Below are positions 5,413 to 6,736 of a DNA stretch of 6,736 bases, one piece after another. The notes beneath the pieces were generated by a model. The model was not told the DNA's origin. It searched no databases and was given only the letters and a program-made list of their open reading frames with translations. The stretch's first letter is position 1. Each line of letters begins with the position of its first letter. Source of the stretch: DATGKR01 sp035294565 (GTDB lineage Bacteria > Actinomycetota > Acidimicrobiia > Acidimicrobiales > Palsa-688); NCBI GenBank assembly GCA_035294565.1, contig DATGKR010000170.1, positions 1-6,736 on the forward strand, given 5' to 3'. Both the position numbers and the translations under genes were made by a program.

Positions 5413-5440
5413 GGCGCGCCGGCGGTCCAGCCGGCGCGCC
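5413..5440. repeat. 11-bp perfect GC hairpin with 6-nt loop
   Basis: GGCGCGCCGGC (5413-5423) and GCCGGCGCGCC (5430-5440) are exact reverse complements around GGTCCA. In either transcript this makes a very stable stem. There is no T-run on either side. It might end read-through from the MFS gene, or act in the 5' leader of the kai operon if transcription starts to its right. Confidence 0.65.
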
Positions 5441-5488
5441 CCTGGGGCGGGTTGGTCCTCGGCCCCTGGCGCGGGTTGGTCCTCGGCC
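5441..5488. repeat. 24-bp tandem duplication
   Basis: Copies at 5441-5464 and 5465-5488 differ at one base (sixth position, G versus C). Each contains the core CGGGTTGGTC, which also appears twice in the 33-bp repeat immediately to the right. Confidence 0.85.
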
Positions 5489-5492
5489 CCGG

Positions 5493-5558
5493 GCTTCGGG
5501 CTTCGGGTCCGGCGGGTTGGTCGCCGCTTCGGGCTTCGGGTCCGGCGGGTTGGTCGCC
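5493..5558. repeat. 33-bp perfect tandem duplication
   Basis: 5493-5525 and 5526-5558 are identical copies placed head to tail. They share the CGGGTTGGTC core (5513-5522 and 5546-5555) with the neighbouring 24-bp repeat, giving four core copies in about 110 bp. Perfect identity implies recent duplication or selection on the unit. Confidence 0.9.
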
Positions 5559-5576
5559 CCCCGGTCTGGGCGATTT

Positions 5577-5628
5577 CCCTAAGTGTCCACTGCCCCTCTC
5601 GTCGAGGGCCTCCTCTGGACACTTAGGG
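5577..5628. repeat. Inverted-repeat element 1 (CCCTAAGTGTCCA arms)
   Basis: CCCTAAGTGTCCA (5577-5589) and TGGACACTTAGGG (5616-5628) are perfect 13-bp arms. The 26-nt spacer contains a second stem, CCCTC (5594-5598) with GAGGG (5604-5608), closing a 5-nt loop. The arms are AT-richer than the surroundings. The same architecture recurs in element 2. It could be a folded RNA, a paired regulator site or a small dispersed palindromic repeat. Confidence 0.85.
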
Positions 5629-5640
5629 CGACTATTTTGA

Positions 5641-5690
5641 CCTAACTGTCCACGGCGGGCCCTTCTGGCCGCGGCGAGTGGACACTTTGG
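5641..5690. repeat. Inverted-repeat element 2 (CCTAACTGTCCAC / GTGGACACTTTGG)
   Basis: The left arm (5641-5653) and the right arm (5678-5690) match at 11 of 13 positions when paired, with a perfect TGTCCAC/GTGGACA core. An inner stem GGCC (5658-5661) with GGCC (5667-5670) again closes a 5-nt loop. It starts 12 bp after element 1 and has nearly the same length, so the two look like diverged copies of one unit. Confidence 0.8.
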
Positions 5691-5720
5691 CCGATCCGGT
5701 TGAGCCTGTGCCGGGGGCCC

Positions 5721-5767
5721 GCCGGCGTAGTGGCCCCGCCCGGGCCTGCCGGCGTAGTGGCCCCGCC
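5721..5767. repeat. 27-bp-period direct repeat
   Basis: GCCGGCGTAGTGGCCCCGCC occurs at 5721-5740 and again at 5748-5767, a perfect 20-bp match with a period of 27 bp. The 7-bp spacer is similar but not identical to the bases before the first copy. Its sequence is unrelated to the 27-bp array at 131-250. Confidence 0.85.
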
Positions 5768-5860
5768 GGCGCAACCAGCTCCCCATTCCCGGCCCGGGTC
5801 CTCCGCGTGCGGCCGCCCCGATGCCTCTGCCTCCCTCGCCCGGCCGCCCCCGGCAGCTTC

Positions 5861-6736
5861 TCAGCTCGCGAGGACCTTGGGGGCGGCCTCGTCGGCGTCG
5901 GTCAGGTCGACGACCTTCTGCTCCCGCAGCCGAGCGACCAGCCGGGGGGTAGCGGCTGCCACGACGACCAGCTGAGCGGCCCCCGCGGCGAACAGCGTGG
6001 TCCGCACGCCGAACCCGCCGGCGAGGAGGCCGCCGAGGAGCCCGCCCAGGGGGAAGGTGCCGAGGATCATCAGCTGGTAGGAGCTCGCGGCGCGGCCCTG
6101 CATGCCGTCGGGCACGCTCGACTGGCGCAGGGACCGGGCCGCCACGTTGCCGATGGTCACCGCGAAGTACTCGGCGACGAGCGCCGCGGCCGCCACGATG
6201 GCGGAGCGGGTGAGCGCCATGACCGGGTAGGCGAGGGCGGCGATGGTGCCGGCGAGGGCGATGCAGCGGCCGCTGCCCAGCCGGGCGTGGATGCGCGAGG
6301 CGCTGAACGCGCCGATCACGTCGCCGATGCTCGCCACCCCGATGAGCAGGCCGTAGCCGGCGGCGCTGAGGTGGAGCCGTTCGGTGGCGTAGATGACCAG
6401 CACGCCGACGACCATCGCCTGGCAGAAGGCGAGGGTGGTGATGATGCTGGTGAGCAGCCGCAGGACCGGCTGGCCGACGAACCACCGTAGGCCGGCGACC
6501 AGGTCGGTCCAGACGGAGCGTCCCGAGGGGGCGGGCTTGTTGTCGGGGAGCGCCCGGCTGAGCAGCGCACCCGAGGCGACGAAGCTGAGAGCATCGGCGA
6601 GGAAGGGGATCGAGCGCGCCAGCGAGAACGCCGCCCCTCCGAGGGCCGGGCCGACCAGCTCCTCGCCGGTCATGTCGGCGTTCATGAGGTGGGCGTTGGC
6701 CTGGACGAGCTGGTCGCGTCCCACGATCGACGGCAG
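5861..6736 (-). CDS. MFS exporter, C-terminal part (start outside window)
   Basis: 291 residues are visible, ending in TGA at 5863-5861. The frame is still open at the window edge, where codons read LPSIVGRDQLVQAN, a motif found in the central loop of MFS_3/EntS-type exporters; the GTG codon at 6724 is therefore internal and not a start. About seven membrane helices can be seen, for example around PALGGAAFSLARSIPFLADA, LLTSIITTLAFCQAMVVGVL, GYGLLIGVASIGDVIGAF, ALAGTIAALAYPVMALT, AIVAAAALVAEYFAVTIG, LGTFPLGGLLGGLLAGGFG and TLFAAGAAQLVVVAAA. The short cytoplasmic tail ends ADEAAPKVLAS. About a third of a usual 400-residue protein is missing on the N-terminal side. The family exports siderophores, drugs or macrolides by proton exchange; the substrate here cannot be told. 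It is on the same strand as the kai operon but 551 bp away, so probably not co-transcribed. Confidence 0.88.
   Translation of the reverse strand: MPSIVGRDQLVQANAHLMNADMTGEELVGPALGGAAFSLARSIPFLADALSFVASGALLSRALPDNKPAPSGRSVWTDLVAGLRWFVGQPVLRLLTSIITTLAFCQAMVVGVLVIYATERLHLSAAGYGLLIGVASIGDVIGAFSASRIHARLGSGRCIALAGTIAALAYPVMALTRSAIVAAAALVAEYFAVTIGNVAARSLRQSSVPDGMQGRAASSYQLMILGTFPLGGLLGGLLAGGFGVRTTLFAAGAAQLVVVAAATPRLVARLREQKVVDLTDADEAAPKVLAS

Larger units (their letters stand above)
5310..5860. other. 551-bp non-coding, repeat-rich region upstream of the kai operon
   Basis: No convincing gene is visible between the end of the MFS gene and the ATG at 5309. It holds, in order from 5310: a short palindrome, a strong 11-bp hairpin, 24-bp and 33-bp tandem duplications, two 50-bp inverted-repeat elements and a 27-bp duplication, each listed separately. 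The promoter of the PP2C-KaiB/kaiC/RsbW operon should lie here, read right to left, but no clear -35/-10 pair can be assigned. Candidates are the AT-containing patches at 5630-5646 and 5399-5404. Confidence 0.7.

Noticed and set aside
5577..5690. Terminal inverted repeats of an insertion sequence.
   Set aside because: Only about 26 bp lie between the arms of each pair, there is no transposase, and no target-site duplication is visible; a small palindromic element or regulator site fits better.
5441..5767. CRISPR array in the repeat-rich intergenic region.
   Set aside because: The units have different sequences and periods, sit directly next to each other with no unique 30-40 bp spacers, and there are no cas genes.
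5310..5786. A 158-codon minus-strand frame from ATG 5786 that ends directly before the PP2C-KaiB ATG, with repeats whose periods (24, 27, 33 bp) are all multiples of three.
   Set aside because: The translation is arginine/proline/glycine-rich low-complexity sequence, uses TTA, AGA and AAT codons unlike the neighbouring genes, has no ribosome site at a good distance, and is interrupted by inverted repeats better explained as non-coding. The shared multiple-of-three periods could be chance.
6722..6724. GTG at 6724 as the start of the MFS gene.
   Set aside because: The frame continues open to the window edge with residues LPSI that fit the family's central loop, and about a third of the usual protein would be missing.

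Overview
The window is very GC-rich. Codon third positions are dominated by G and C, and seven of the eight visible stop codons are TGA. Together with several stand-alone RsbW-like ATPases, this suggests a high-GC actinobacterium, perhaps an uncultured soil lineage such as Acidimicrobiia. The lineage is inference; there is no rRNA or other marker here.

Layout from left to right. Positions 3-140 (+) hold the end of an unrecognised gene, which runs into a degenerate 27-bp tandem array (131 to about 250). Positions 250-2090 (-) hold a two-gene operon: a small RsbW-like ATP-binding protein (1635-2090), then a larger protein joining a cysteine-containing probable metOD1 sensory domain to a C-terminal RsbW-like ATPase (250-1635). 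A short divergent intergenic region (2091-2141) separates it from a small unrecognised gene (2142-2447, +). That gene converges, with its stop codon in a shared palindrome, on the centre of interest: a three-gene minus-strand operon at 2455-5309.

The transcription order of that operon is: (1) a fusion of a SpoIIE/RsbU-type PP2C phosphatase with a KaiB-like (SasA-sensor-like) thioredoxin-fold domain; (2) a two-domain KaiC homologue that starts at TTG inside a TTGA overlap with gene 1; (3) another RsbW-like ATPase, in the same frame as kaiC and separated from it by one TAA stop and four sense codons. A 551-bp non-coding stretch (5310-5860) follows, full of tandem repeats, a strong hairpin and two related 50-bp inverted-repeat elements. 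The window ends in the C-terminal part of an MFS exporter (5861-6736, -).

Working model (inference): the KaiC-like ATPase reports a time-like, energy or redox state. The KaiB/SasA-like domain docks on it and carries that state to the attached PP2C phosphatase. The phosphatase would dephosphorylate an anti-anti-sigma (STAS) protein and so compete with the RsbW-like kinases, changing the availability of a sigma factor. In cyanobacteria a KaiB-like sensor is attached to the histidine kinase SasA; here it is attached to a phosphatase of the partner-switching type. No STAS protein, sigma factor, kaiA or separate kaiB is visible, so the output target would have to lie elsewhere.
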